A stretch of DNA of 64,000 bases from assembly GCF_000003815.2 (NCBI RefSeq), contig NC_049987.1, forward strand, positions 24,099,721 to 24,163,720, in the 5' to 3' direction. The number at the start of each line of letters is the position of its first letter. Within the stretch, counting starts at the first letter, position 1. This document shows, piece after piece, positions 12,237 through 24,900 of this stretch. Source of the DNA: Branchiostoma floridae (lineage: Eukaryota; Chordata; Leptocardii; Amphioxiformes; Branchiostomatidae). The notes under the pieces were generated by a model that saw nothing but the letters and a program-made list of their open reading frames with translations, had not been told where the DNA came from and searched no databases. The position numbers and the translations under genes were made by a program.

Positions 12237-14988
12237 ACATACGAAGGCAATTTGTGTGCGTGTATGCGTGTGTGTGTGTGAGAGAGAGAGAAAGAGAAAT
12301 TGTGTTGGTATGTGTTTATGTGTGCGTGTGTCTCTCTCTCTCTCTCTCTGTGCGTGTTTGCAAATACCAGTATGCCACGAGTATATATCACATGTATATC
12401 ATTAATAACATATTTAAAACTTGGCACATAAGCAAATTGCTGTCCACACCCACCCAATCAACATGGTCTCCTTCAGTCAATATTCATCATGGGAAAATCC
12501 TAATATCAGCCCTACACCCACTCACGCACACACCCTTTAGAGTAGGCCATGGAGAAAGGCTGAAGAATACACAAAAGTACTTCAACACATATAGAGCAAT
12601 ATTGTTAGCTGTAATTAGCTGCCAATTTATGTTTCTAAAGTCGTCAAATCTGCATAAATGGTCACAATTTTTTCCAAACGTGTATCATCATATAAACAAA
12701 AGATTTGGAAGGATTGCTGACCAAGTGCTGTCTCCAAAATATTAGCCAAATCGACCGTTGACCTGTGCTACGAAGCAGCCAATATCTATAACAAGCAAAT
12801 ACTACATGGTGATATGGGATCATAAAGACAATCAACATGTCAATCAAGCTGTGTACCTTGGACCATGGGCACATGTTAAACATAGGAAACTATCAAACAA
12901 CAATAAACTCACTCATGTAAGATACTGCAGGGCTCCTGGTAATACAGCGGTATCAAAAACGACACCCTACCATATTTTGTGAAGCTATTGAAAGAGGGTC
13001 TGTGATTTGTGCAGTTAACGTGTGTCTGTTGTTCTAACGTTTCTTCTAAGAGCAAAATATATTGACGAATTAGAGGTCAATCTAATAGTGGCATGTCATC
13101 TCGACGCTTTTAATATAATGTTAGTTACAAAATGTTTTTGATATGTTCGTTTCAAAACATTGCACGCAATTCAACTGTTTGTGCTGCAGTAATTTTATTC
13201 AATAAACCATATTCTTATTGTCTCATTCATCATCTCACGTATTATTTCACACGAGTACAACAGTACTTCAACACGCCCACACATACACAAACACACGCAG
13301 TACACAAACACAGAGAGAGAGGGAGAGAAACGCATAGAGAATCACACAAACACACACAGCGAACACACGCATCAAAATGATGAGATGTTGCCGTCCTTCC
13401 AGTCCATTCAGAGCTTACATTTTGATTGACCCAGTTTTTCATTAAAGGAAATTCCATCCGAGGCCGAACCTTCATGCATACCTTTGGGGTCCGTCACCCG
13501 GTGACCAGCAGGGTTAGACAGCCCAGACTTTTCTTTAAACCCTTCCCTTACACCCATCCCAATTTGAATTAAATGAACTTTACTGTTCTACATTTGCATA
13601 CGGCACAACGTATGGTAACAATAGCAAAGCAATCAGTATATCAAAACTTCTTTATTCTAAAGTCTATGACTACAGGAATATACGGATAAAACAATACAAT
13701 GTATATAAAGAGAGTGCATGACTACTTACCGCAGCCGTACTGTGCGTTCTTTGCCACTATTATCTTCCTTTTTGAAAGATGTTAGTTCTCTTATTGGCCC
13801 ATTATTAGTCCTCGACTCAAGCCGAGGCTAAATCTGGATTCAGATGCCTAACATTCACCCTCGTTACAAAAACTGCCCAGTTCAGCTTCGTTACTGTCTC
13901 CATTGCCATTCTAAATGTAATAAAGCTAGTGATAACAATGTCATGTGATCATGAAACAATACGAGTCTATTCGAACTTTGCTCACGGGAGCATGAACTGA
14001 CCTAACATGAACACCATTATGTAAGTTTACCGCCTGACCTGCGCATGTGTGCAGTAACAGTGCGATCTTCTTGGAATACCCTACACCAAAACCATCTAAG
14101 CGAAAGTACGATTTTACGTAGTCAACAAAATTAAACTTAAATGTAAGCAGGTTGTTGGTTTGTAAATGTGCATAACAACAAACAAGCACGTATTGGAACA
14201 AAGCCATTAACATCTTGTAATATCTTGCCCAATGCTTCGCAAGCAGTGCTATAAAACGTCGGTTATCCACGCCTATAAACTTTCCTAACTTTAAACACGG
14301 CAAGAAGACGCCACACACACACCCCTTACTTGTCTTGATTCTAGCTGTCGCCTAAATACTACAGTGCCAGTGATAACAATGTAGATTTGTACTTTGTTCT
14401 CATGGTGTATACTAGCCCAGCAGGTACGTACATGTATGTGCATATCACCTAGCTCTACTCATATGTGCTTCAGTAAAAGCACGGTCTTGTCAGAATACCA
14501 TGTACCAAAACCAACTTAGTGGAAGTGAAACGCCGAACCCTACTGATTGACTGTACCCTGACTGTTAATTATCATATAGTCAGGTGACGTGGACCAATCA
14601 GAAGGTCCCATTTTATGTGAGTTATGACGCCGTAACAGATGGAAAATCATTAACAGCCGTGCATTAAAAACACATATGTGTTAATGACTTTTGAAAGTTT
14701 GAACAAATCAGAAGGACATACACACAGGACTCTGGCCAATCAGAATAAGATATCCAGGAATCGTGGCCAATGAAAAGTATGATTACATCTGCCAAGATAG
14801 GGGCATAAGTACAGGCATGGCAGGGGGGATGACTCCCTCTATTAACATCGGTAGTGAGCGTTTCTTGGTTCAAAGAAAGCATTTACGTCTTAAAACAATA
14901 CTAAATATTCTAAAAAAAATAAAATGTATTTCAATTTATGTACAGCTCAAGCGGAAAAAATGAAAATAGAATTGTTTGCACCCCCCCC
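12237..14988. other. non-coding stretch with microsatellites and a dispersed repeat
   Basis: Contains GT/GA-rich (12250-12355) and CA/GA-rich (13270-13370) simple sequence, a segment of about 13800-14650 whose parts ('gaataccNtgtaccaaaacc', 'gccagtgataacaatg') recur within it and again near 28190-28800, and a C-run at 14981-14992. No gene was found. If gene A's 3' UTR is long it may extend in from the right, but no clear poly(A) signal was seen there. Confidence 0.5.
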
Positions 14989-15836
14989 CCCCTTACTGTT
15001 CATTAACATAGACTGTGCCCTTACTGTTCATTAACATAGACTGTGCCCTTACGGCTCATTAACATTGACTGTGCCCTTACTGCTCATTAACATAGACTGT
15101 GCCCTTACTGCTCATTAACATAGACTGTACCCTTACTGTTCATTAACATAGACTGTGTCATTACTGTTCATTAGCATAGACTGTGCCCTTACTGCTCATT
15201 AACATAGACTGTGCCCTTACTGCTCATTAACATAGACTGTACCCTTACTGTTCATTAACATAGACTGTGCCCTTACGGCTCATTAACATTGACTGTGCCC
15301 TTACTGCTCATTAACATAGACTGTGCCCTTACTGCTCATTAACATAGACTGCACCCTTACTGTTCATTAACATAGACTGCACCCTTACTGTTCATTAACA
15401 TAGACTGTGCCCTTACTGTTCATTAACATAGACTGCACCCTTACTGTTCATTAACATAGACTGTACCCTTACTGTTCATTAACATAGACTGTGCCCTTAC
15501 GGCTCATTAACATTGACTGTGCCCTTACGGCTCATTAACATAGACTGTGCCCTTACTGTTCATTAACATAGACTGCACCCTTACTGTTCATTAACATAGA
15601 CTGTGCCCTTACTGTTCATTAACATAGACTGTGTCATTACTGTTCATTAGCATAGACTGTGCCCTTACTGCTCATTAACATAGACTGTGTCATTACTGTT
15701 CATTGACATAGACTGTGCCCTTACGGTTCATTAACATAGACTGTTCTCTTACTGCTCATTAACATAGACTGTGCCCTTGCAGTTCATTAAGATAGACCGT
15801 GTCATTACTGTTCATTAACATAGACTATGCCCTAAA
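14989..15836. repeat. 28-bp minisatellite with 224-bp higher-order period
   Basis: About 30 tandem copies of a 28-bp unit built from CCCTTACTGTTCATTAAC followed by ATAGACTGTG. Variant units are not random: the variant with ACGG in place of ACTG starts at 15051, 15275, 15499 and 15723, exactly 224 bp (8 units) apart. The neighbouring variants (CTGCTC, TGTGTC with TTAGCAT) repeat in the same order. The array lies just 3' of gene A. Confidence 0.95.
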
Positions 15837-15999
15837 CCATGATTTGTTCCATAAATGCACTGGAAGGCAGGGGAGGGTCTTAGTCTGCAAATCTTAACAG
15901 CAAACTTGCAATTATTTTCTTCTGTTAATAGATAATCTATCACATGGATAAGTCATAGCTTCCTGTTTTTTTCTAATGTTTGAAATCTGATATCAAAAT

Positions 16000-18900
16000 C
16001 TAAGCATCTTTACCCTTTACAGCTGCCTGCTCGTTCACAGCCCTGCTCAGCTCAGTCTCGTCCTTCTCGAACACGTCATACCTCACCAGCCAGTCTTTGA
16101 TCCACCGCCTGACGTCATCCACTCCCACCAGCCCAACTGCGCGCATCTCAGGGGTGCAGGCCACGAAGTCGGTGAAGAAGATGTCAGAAGGTTTCACGTC
16201 CAGGACCTCGGAGAAGTCGGCTCGGAACTTGTCTGTTTTTTTCTTGGTCTAGTGTGGAAAAGAAACGAAAGAAACGAAAGTTATGTGTAATCTTTTAATC
16301 TGATTAATTAAGGGAAACGTTACGCTATAAGCAGTTTCAGTTGAATGTTAAAAACTGCTCATCAAGATTCGTGAATACTAGTAGTTTCATCAGATTAGTG
16401 CTTTATTTACACCGACGTTTCGGTGACAGCTGTCTGTCACCTTACTAGGTGGCCACATCTGTATAGCCATGAGAATGAACCCCTAGTGCTGCAGTTATTT
16501 GCGCTCAAATTTGAAATATTCTAGAACTAAGAAATCTCAGATTTACTACCACTTTCTGATACTTTTGTGTCATTATTGTCACTTGTATATCTACTATGTT
16601 CATACCATGTACTTGCAATTAGCCCTCGGGCACGAACTTGCAAATAAAGTTCAATTATTATTTCACGTTTCCAACGTAAAGGATTAGCCTACAAACATTC
16701 CTCTCTAGGCGCGCTGTAACCTGGTGACTTCCGAAATTAGACCCTCCTGTTTGTAAACAACAAATGCTGGCCACCAGGAGGTCCCCGGTGTTGTGTGTTG
16801 AGTGGACCCCCCCCCCCCCACTAGTATGTGGAATGGTAGGACCCAGAGGGGTCAGAGAGAGAAGGCATGAGGTCAGACTGGGAGTCTGGAGGGGAGATCC
16901 AGAGTGGCGGGAGGCACTCCTGGATGGTGTCCAGGGGTTGTGTGCCATGTGCGACGAGAGATGAAGAATAAAATGCACTCATATCTAGATCGTGTGTCTT
17001 GTGAACTTGACTGAGAATCTAATACCCGGGGTGGGATAATCAGTTAGGCTCATGGAGACTGGAGCACGATGAAGATCTTCTTCTTTGGAAACAGCCATGT
17101 CTAATCATTCTAAACGAGCACATAATCATTAACTTATTAGTCTATTTTGTAGGGTATCAACAAGCTGAGATCATATTCCCTTTAAAACTGCAAGAAACCT
17201 TGTACAGAAAACTAAATCTACTGTACTCAGAGGAAACTGTCAACTGGCCCCCCACTGGGAAGCCAGGCTGATAAGGAACACTAGCCAGGCAGTGACCAGC
17301 AGCCTGTGCCATCTGTTTGTTGGAAGATCACAATTTTTATACATCATGCTTATGTGGTGCAGTAATGTCGCAGCATCTCTCCCTGAATATTGGTATGTAA
17401 TGTTATAGGGTTGATTGAACTAACAATGTAAAGAAAAAGTGGGAAAAGCTCCTTTTTGTTTTGCTCACATATTCCGTATTATACCTTTATTAACTCAGGA
17501 AGTTGATATACGGTCAGAAAAATGTCGGTGAAAGTAAAGCAGGGTTGTGTAAAAAGAGTCTCTTTGTTCAGTGACGCACCAACTTTATGAAACTATCCTG
17601 ATGAAGATATTTAGATAAAGACACGCAAACACACACACACACACATGAGCACACAAACACGCACACACATACAAACACATGCACATATGCACACACAAAA
17701 GTACACACGTAAAACAGAAAAAAAGAGTGTGATGAAGTATTTGATGCCATATGAGCAATTCTAGTAAAACGAACAAACCTTAAAAGCGTCAGGAAAGCGC
17801 CCACATTGGTTGATACAGACGATGAAGGAGCAACCGAAGTTCTTGACCGTTTTGAGTTGCTCAATGTTTATCTTACTGGGGTCTCCCGTGAACGGCATGA
17901 CGAGTATGAAGAAACTGGCCAGTCCGCCGCAGTGGTTAACTAGCGTGGCCACCTGGGTATCCACTGTGGTCGTGCCGGGAAAGTCCACAATCTGCAAATG
18001 GTTTGATGGAAAAGTTATGCTTTGATATTGTATTTTGATGGTATTTGTACACACACACACACACACACACATGTATATATATGTATATATCTATATATAT
18101 ATATATCTATATATATATATATATATATATATAATGCATCTCTTTGCTACATGTCACATTATGGAAACGTTGTAAGACCCAGCCAGTATTTGCCGAGTAA
18201 CCACAAACTGTTGGTAGTACAGGCGTAGAAATTTAAACCTCTTACCACCATCCTCTCCGTGCCCCTGGCCATGTAAAGCACGGGTGTTTGGGTGTGCTTC
18301 TGGAACCCGATGTCTTTCACCTCCTCCATTCCCCAGAGCGTCTTGATGAGTGTCGTCTTGCCTGCGTCTTGCGGACCGATCAGACCCACGAAGCAAGTCT
18401 TCATGAGCAGCTGACGGATCCGGAACAGGTCACAGGTCATCTGGCAGCGTCTCACTGCCTCCTGTTGGGATTCTTTAGTTGCCGTGCCTAGCTTATTCCC
18501 CCAAGTAGACTCGAAAGGGTGAAGTTTTGCAATGTAGTCAAATTCTTCATCTAGACATCTGAGCATCTGGACGAAGCAAATGCGAAATGCTGTTCTAGGC
18601 ACGTTATCACCAAACTACATTCATCTTTTAATATGACATCTTTATTATCATCAAAATTACATGTATCAGCTAGCAGACACTTCAGTGGAGGAGGCAATTG
18701 TTTAGCTTTGTCACAAAGTTAAACACTTTCATACATAACGCACCTCATACTTGGTCATGAGAGCAGATTCTAGACTGTACACGTTATCGTCCAGTGCCTT
18801 GTCACGGATCAAGTTCTCTTCGTTCGCATCCTGCACAGATGGCAGCTCCTCTATTAGCGTCCTGTAATCCATAATTGGTATGATGAAGTCGATTATAATG

Positions 18901-21900
18901 TCCAGATATAATATCAATTAATGAGTTTTCCATACTGTCATTAAGTCAAAGAAGCAAAGCTTAGTTATAGGTAAGTCATAGACTCGGAATGAGTTGATTC
19001 TTGACTCTTACTTGACAACACCCTTGTAATTCGTTTCCACATCAGTGAAGTATTTCTGAAGCTTGATGTTGCCGGCGATGCTAGCTCCTGACGCTATGAT
19101 ACCAGCGGCGGCCGTAGCTATTGCCTCACCTCCCGTCAGAACAGTCGCTATGGCTCCAATGTAGGCACCAAAGGCTCCGCCTTGGTTAAGAAAATATTCA
19201 AAGTCAACATATAGGATGGGAACTGCCCCTACCACCGAAAGATGTGGTAAAGATTTTTTTTATTTTAAGAAACTCGCACAACCGGCGCAGGAATCAGAAA
19301 AATTAGAATTATTGCCCACCCACTTGACATTGAGAAAGGGCGGTACAGGAAGCTACCTGTGTGCAAAAGAACTTGCAAACAATGTACGTCAAACATGTTA
19401 CATGGTGAATGACGAAACACATTTTATGTCAAACTCTTCGTTCTACGACCTTGAATGAAAAGAACTGTTTAAAAGGGTAACAAATTCCACCCAAATCTCT
19501 CCACGCTCACTGCTAACATCACAAAACCCACACATAATAGGAAAGATAGGATCTTTTGTCTTCCACTGTTTCCGAAAAAGAAGTCGAACCCAATAACCCA
19601 GAATCTAGAGTTAGTTTTTAGACTAGAATAGACACTTGCTATATTGTTTTACACTGTCTGTGCCCTTTCATGTTACCTGCAGTTCGCCCACGGGCAAACA
19701 TTTGCAATTAACTGATTTTTCTAAGCGAACCCTTACCTGTGGCTACCACACCAGCCACCGCCGTAAGACTTAGCAGCGTTCCTAGCACCCAGTCTTTCAG
19801 ACGCCATGGGTACGTCACCTTTAGATGGTCGCCAACTTCAGCCACGATCTCACCCACCACAGATAGCAGGATGTCATCTTGGAGCTTCTCTAGGCCACCA
19901 GACAAGGCATCTACCACCATGTCAAATAGCTCTGGTTTCTTCTTACCTAAAAGGGTAAAATACATAAGGAACTAAAAAAGGAAGAGCGGAAAAATGAATG
20001 TGGATCAGTTAAAAGAATCTAAAAACCTTCTCTTCCTGCTTTGATTCATGATGTGATGTAAGCAGTGATCTTGAATGTATACATATGTATTAACTTTACA
20101 TTTCCAAGAACTAACCATTCCGAACGGCACGTCGGCTCTTGTCAAGACTGTCCAGATACGTCAACATGGTGTTCTTTGACATTTCCCTTCGTCGGATGGA
20201 TTCTGGTATCATCATCACTGTTGCCAAGCAACGCTGTGTTGCCTTGATGAGCAGTTCCGGCTTCAAACGTCCAACAGCGAGCTGGCCCAATGTACAACCC
20301 TTCACTTGCTGTGAAATACACAACGTCAAAGTGCTGGTAAATTATAAAGACAATCAGACCAACGCTAAATTCTGAAATTATGGAGAAAAATCCAGCTTGT
20401 CAGGGATAATTACACTAGAGACCATATTTTCATAAAAAGGTTTTCAATCGAATGGCAAGACTCTTACCTTTACTTCATCCTTCGATGTCTGATGAAGGAT
20501 CTCATGAAAGTGAGTTCTAACCGTGACGGTGGGAAAAGGGTCGAAGGCTTCGTCAGTTAGGTAACACTCGAGAACAACTTGGCGAGAACTTTTAAAGTTT
20601 ACAGAAACTCCTCTTGTTTTGTCATATGGAACGCCTGAAAAATTCAGAGGAAAACAACCCGGGGTTTCAGTTACTTGTGTAAACAAAGCACTGCATCATA
20701 ATATTTATTTATTTATTAATCTTTCAGGGTAGTCCCTACAGTTTTGATAAAACTGATTTCCAAGGGAGCCCAAATGAACATCTCCTATACAGTTAACAAA
20801 AATGTTGTCGCAAGCCAGTATCATTTTCTCTACACGTGTTTGCTGTGTGGAAAACAATCTGCTCCTCTCCATGGTGTTATTCATAAAGGCATATGGAACG
20901 CTTGAAAAAAGGAAAATTTACAGGCAATTATATGCAAGTGACGGTTACCTGTGAAAGGATTTTCCAAAGTGACGAAGAAGTCTAGATTTTCACCGTCAAT
21001 GGTCACCAACAACTTCCCACTATCCTTGTCCCCTTTCTGGCTTGCTGTAATTGAAAGAAGACAAAAAGTGTTCACTTGAGTCAAGGCATTCTCATGTGGC
21101 CAAAGCACTGCAATTTTGATTGTCACAGTTGACATGGCTGGACTAGTAAGGAGGGTATCTCTTCCCCACTTACTATTTTTAGTCCAGCCCTAATAAGGAC
21201 TGAAATATTGTTCAAATAGACATTTTTGGCACAATGTCCATTGTTCAATTCTACATAGTATTAAAATCATCCTAATTGATAGTATCTATAGTTATAAGAC
21301 TGAATATCTCATTAGCATATTGTATTTTCTTGCATTTTTGTATTGTATTCTTTGGACCGACTACTTTCTCTTCGCAGCCAGGAGCTAAATTGCGAGGAGC
21401 TTACAATAGGCGGGGCTAAATCGTAAAGGTCTGAAATGGAAGCCTGTATACAGTGCCCAATGACCTCAATACGAGAACTGAAATACATTATTCAAATAGA
21501 CATATTTGATACAATGTCCGTGACCTCAATTTGCGGCAGAGGACTATATGTTTTGAACGACTCACACCGGGAACGACCCCTACTTTTTCGATAAGTGTGT
21601 AGGGTGTGGCTCTCTCCAAAGACCGGACCTCCATTTTACGTCCTATCCGACGGACCTAACCGGTGCTATGTACTCATTTCCACCTGACTGAAGTGGGGAA
21701 AGTCGTGTGCCTTTCCCAAGGGCACAAGATCGTTGACATGACACGACTCGAGCCCCGGACCTCTAGGTCCTGAGCCAAACGCGCTGCCGATTACGCCACG
21801 CAAGCTCTTTGTTTGTGAGACTCCTGTCTGTTATTTGATACAATTGTACTGTTGTACTTCAAGTAAGGGACCACAGCTAGGAAGAATTACTAACAGAAAT

Positions 21901-24900
21901 TTCAAGCTAATTGTTGATCAAGTTTAGCCAAGAGTCACGTACCAATGCTGACAAGTGAAACTTTATTGACGCGTGGAGGGAAGGCTGTTTCCATGGAGAC
22001 GTTCCGAGGAATCCATATCTCGGGAGCAAAGCTGTCAACTACGTCACAAACTGGAGCCTGCGTGAGGACTCTGTCGTACTCCTTCCTAGGTGACACGTTA
22101 TAGAAGGCTGTCGCATAGTACACTGCTTTGTGTTCGTGTATCTTATCCCCTGAAAGGATTGTATGTTATATGTATGCAAAATGTGAATGTTCATTCAACA
22201 CTTGTATTCCATTTTGAGACTTAATACTTGAAGTCACGCAGAAATCATTAAGACACAAGTCATATACTTACTCACCACTGCATGCAAAACATTATATATG
22301 CTTGGTTATGCACGCCTTATACCTAGATAACTCACACCGGTTACAATATTGATCGTCCAATCATTTACCACTTAGAAAAATAATGGCACTTTTACATTGA
22401 TTATGCAAATTAGGGACGTATTTGCATAATTTGTAACTGTTCATGTCCCACCAGCCACAAATTACGTATGTTACAGATCTTTAAGTCCTATAATGGAAAA
22501 CACTACAAATATAGATTTTCCTCATTAAATATGCAAATTTATTTCCAGCTTACGTAATTTACACTTAATGATGTACACATCTGTATAAGCTAGTTACATG
22601 CCAAATATCATCTAAAGCAGCCGTTCCCTTTTTCAGTTATCCTCCTTATAAGATTTTGACAAAACGCCCCTGCAGTTCCAGAGCTACCTGCTAGGGGACC
22701 CAAACATACACCACGCATCCCTTATGTCACAAGTCCCCCCCCCCCCCAATCAAGACCATGGCATGTCCACGTCAAAAGATACAAAAAATGGAATTTCTGC
22801 AGTACCAAGGTCACATACAAAGAGGCCAAAGATTGACCTTCTTTCTCTTTGACCTTCCTCTTCCTAACACCTACCGACAAACCACATATCATTGTTTTCC
22901 ATCCAGAGAATCTTGAGTTATGCCGACCACAAATATCCAGAAACTCCCATAACTATACCTCCATTTTTATTAATATAATAAGTAACTGAAGTGAAGTACA
23001 ACAAAGGTGAAATAGCGTACACTAGAGGCTGCGTAACTCTATGAAACAAAAATGACATGTTTGGTGAGTCAGGGTGTATTTCAAAACTGCTTGAAGTACT
23101 CACGACTGAGATGTCCACTGTCCGATATGAACCTGTTGATCTGCCCTTCCTCTCGGATGTAGAATTTCTCCCATGATGTGCGTAAACCGGCTGGAGCCTC
23201 GCGACACGTGATGAACATGTACCATCCAACAGGCCGGTAGGTGGAGTTCAACTCCTCCATCTTTACGCTTTGTTGCCGTATCAGCCCGTCCAGTTCATCC
23301 ATGGCAGCGGGAAGCTGATCCAGCATGGTGCCGGCAGCCGCCGCTGCAGCCGCTACAACAGGACCGCCAACCCCAGAGGACGATACCATCTTCAGTATCG
23401 GTGTGAACAACGGCTTGGCATCTTTGACGAATCTCTTCACCTGTACAGACATGACAATAGCCATGTAATATTTCTTAGCCTATCAAGATGGGGGGGGGGG
23501 GGGCTTTCACGCCAGAACGGCGTACGCTAGAGTCCCCAAATTTGGTGAATTTATTTGGCAACTATTTGCAATTATTTGCTGAAAAAATTAAACATTCAAG
23601 TTCGTGGACCCTTACAAGTGTTAGGATGGTGGAACCCTAACAAGTATTTTCAATACTTATTTTGAATAAGTCGTTTGGAAGTTACAGGCGTTAAAAACGC
23701 GGGCCTCACCCACCATCACCCGCCCCCCCGTCCCTAGATCGACTAAAAACGTCCCGTCTGAATACAGTAACATATTGTCTTCACGTCATAATGATTTCGT
23801 CACAACAAAACGTCACAAGCACCAGCTGTCATATACAGGTACCGTACAGCTTTCCATGAAGAAAACGTGCACGTTTCTCACCTTAGCAGATGTCGTTGTC
23901 ACAGCGGTTTGGACGGCTTCCGCCAATCGGAGAAGGCGCGGCACAGGATCCTTCTGGTTCACCACGGTCAGCAGGCAGTCGGGCAGGTTCTGCTTCTCCA
24001 CGTAGGAACGGAGGCCCTCGTCACCGAAGAACGGCGCTCCGAACGCGATGGACATGATGCTGTCGGTGGGGAGTCCCCTTCTCTTTAGCTCCACCAGCAT
24101 GTTTAGCGCGACGATGTGCGACACGGCGCCACCAAGGCTGTGTCCACACAGAATTATGCGATGGCGCTGGTACTTTTGCAAGAACGGGTCGACTGGGATA
24201 GAAGAGGCCATTTTGCGGAATCCGGCATGACAACGGCCTCCCATCGCAGTATTCTTTCCGTCAGGTCCGCTTGATGCCAGCTGCTGCCAGATGGAACAGT
24301 TGTCCATCACATCCTGGAAACTGCTCGTTCCTGACAGAAAATATAGTAGAAACATTGCACTTTCCACTCTTGTGTTATCCTTAAAGAACGTAGCATTTAC
24401 CAATTTAAGGATATACCATAAAATTCCTAGTAAATTGAAAAAGACAGACATATCTTCTGAGTTGAATTTTAGTGCAGGAGTATCCCACGCGCACGCGGTT
24501 TGTTGTGGGCAGAAGGTACGCTAGTGTTGGGACATGTAACGAACATGACAAAACGCGGGAAATACTATTAATAAGTACTGCAGGGTACAAATGTCAAACA
24601 AAAACGTTTAACAACGTGTTCCTTTTTTCGTTCTTTGAAAATGTTACACTAACACTCATCAAACTAAATGAAAATCGTTAGTACCAGACTTGTGCCTCGG
24701 AATTGAATTTCAATACCGTGAAAACCCACACGCTCATAGTTTCTGAGGGTTGGTTTTGGAACAATTAACTGACACGTCAAATTTAAGGGATCTCATTGAT
24801 AGATAAGGTGAAAATATTAAACAAAAATAGTGTGCCCTTTGCCTTCTGTTCGTAAGTGTTGCACTTATTGTTGTCATTAAACAAACCATAAAACTCATTA

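Noticed and set aside
12662..12982. Overlapping frames on both strands of 73-74 residues
   Set aside because: No homology or splice signals were recognised, and both strands are equally open.
13242..13475. A possible first exon (MKVRPRMEFPLMKNWVNQN then GTAAGC)
   Set aside because: One donor-like site alone is too weak, and the rest of the frame is CA-repeat translation.
14989..15836. A CRISPR array
   Set aside because: The 28-bp units are directly tandem with no unique spacers; this is a eukaryotic minisatellite. The same holds for the 37-bp arrays.
16000..16197. Separate small genes for the C-terminal pieces of the GTPase and lipase
   Set aside because: Frames such as this one, 23813-24451 or 36393-36911 are single exons of the 14-exon genes, as shown by conserved splice sites and phase in three paralogues.
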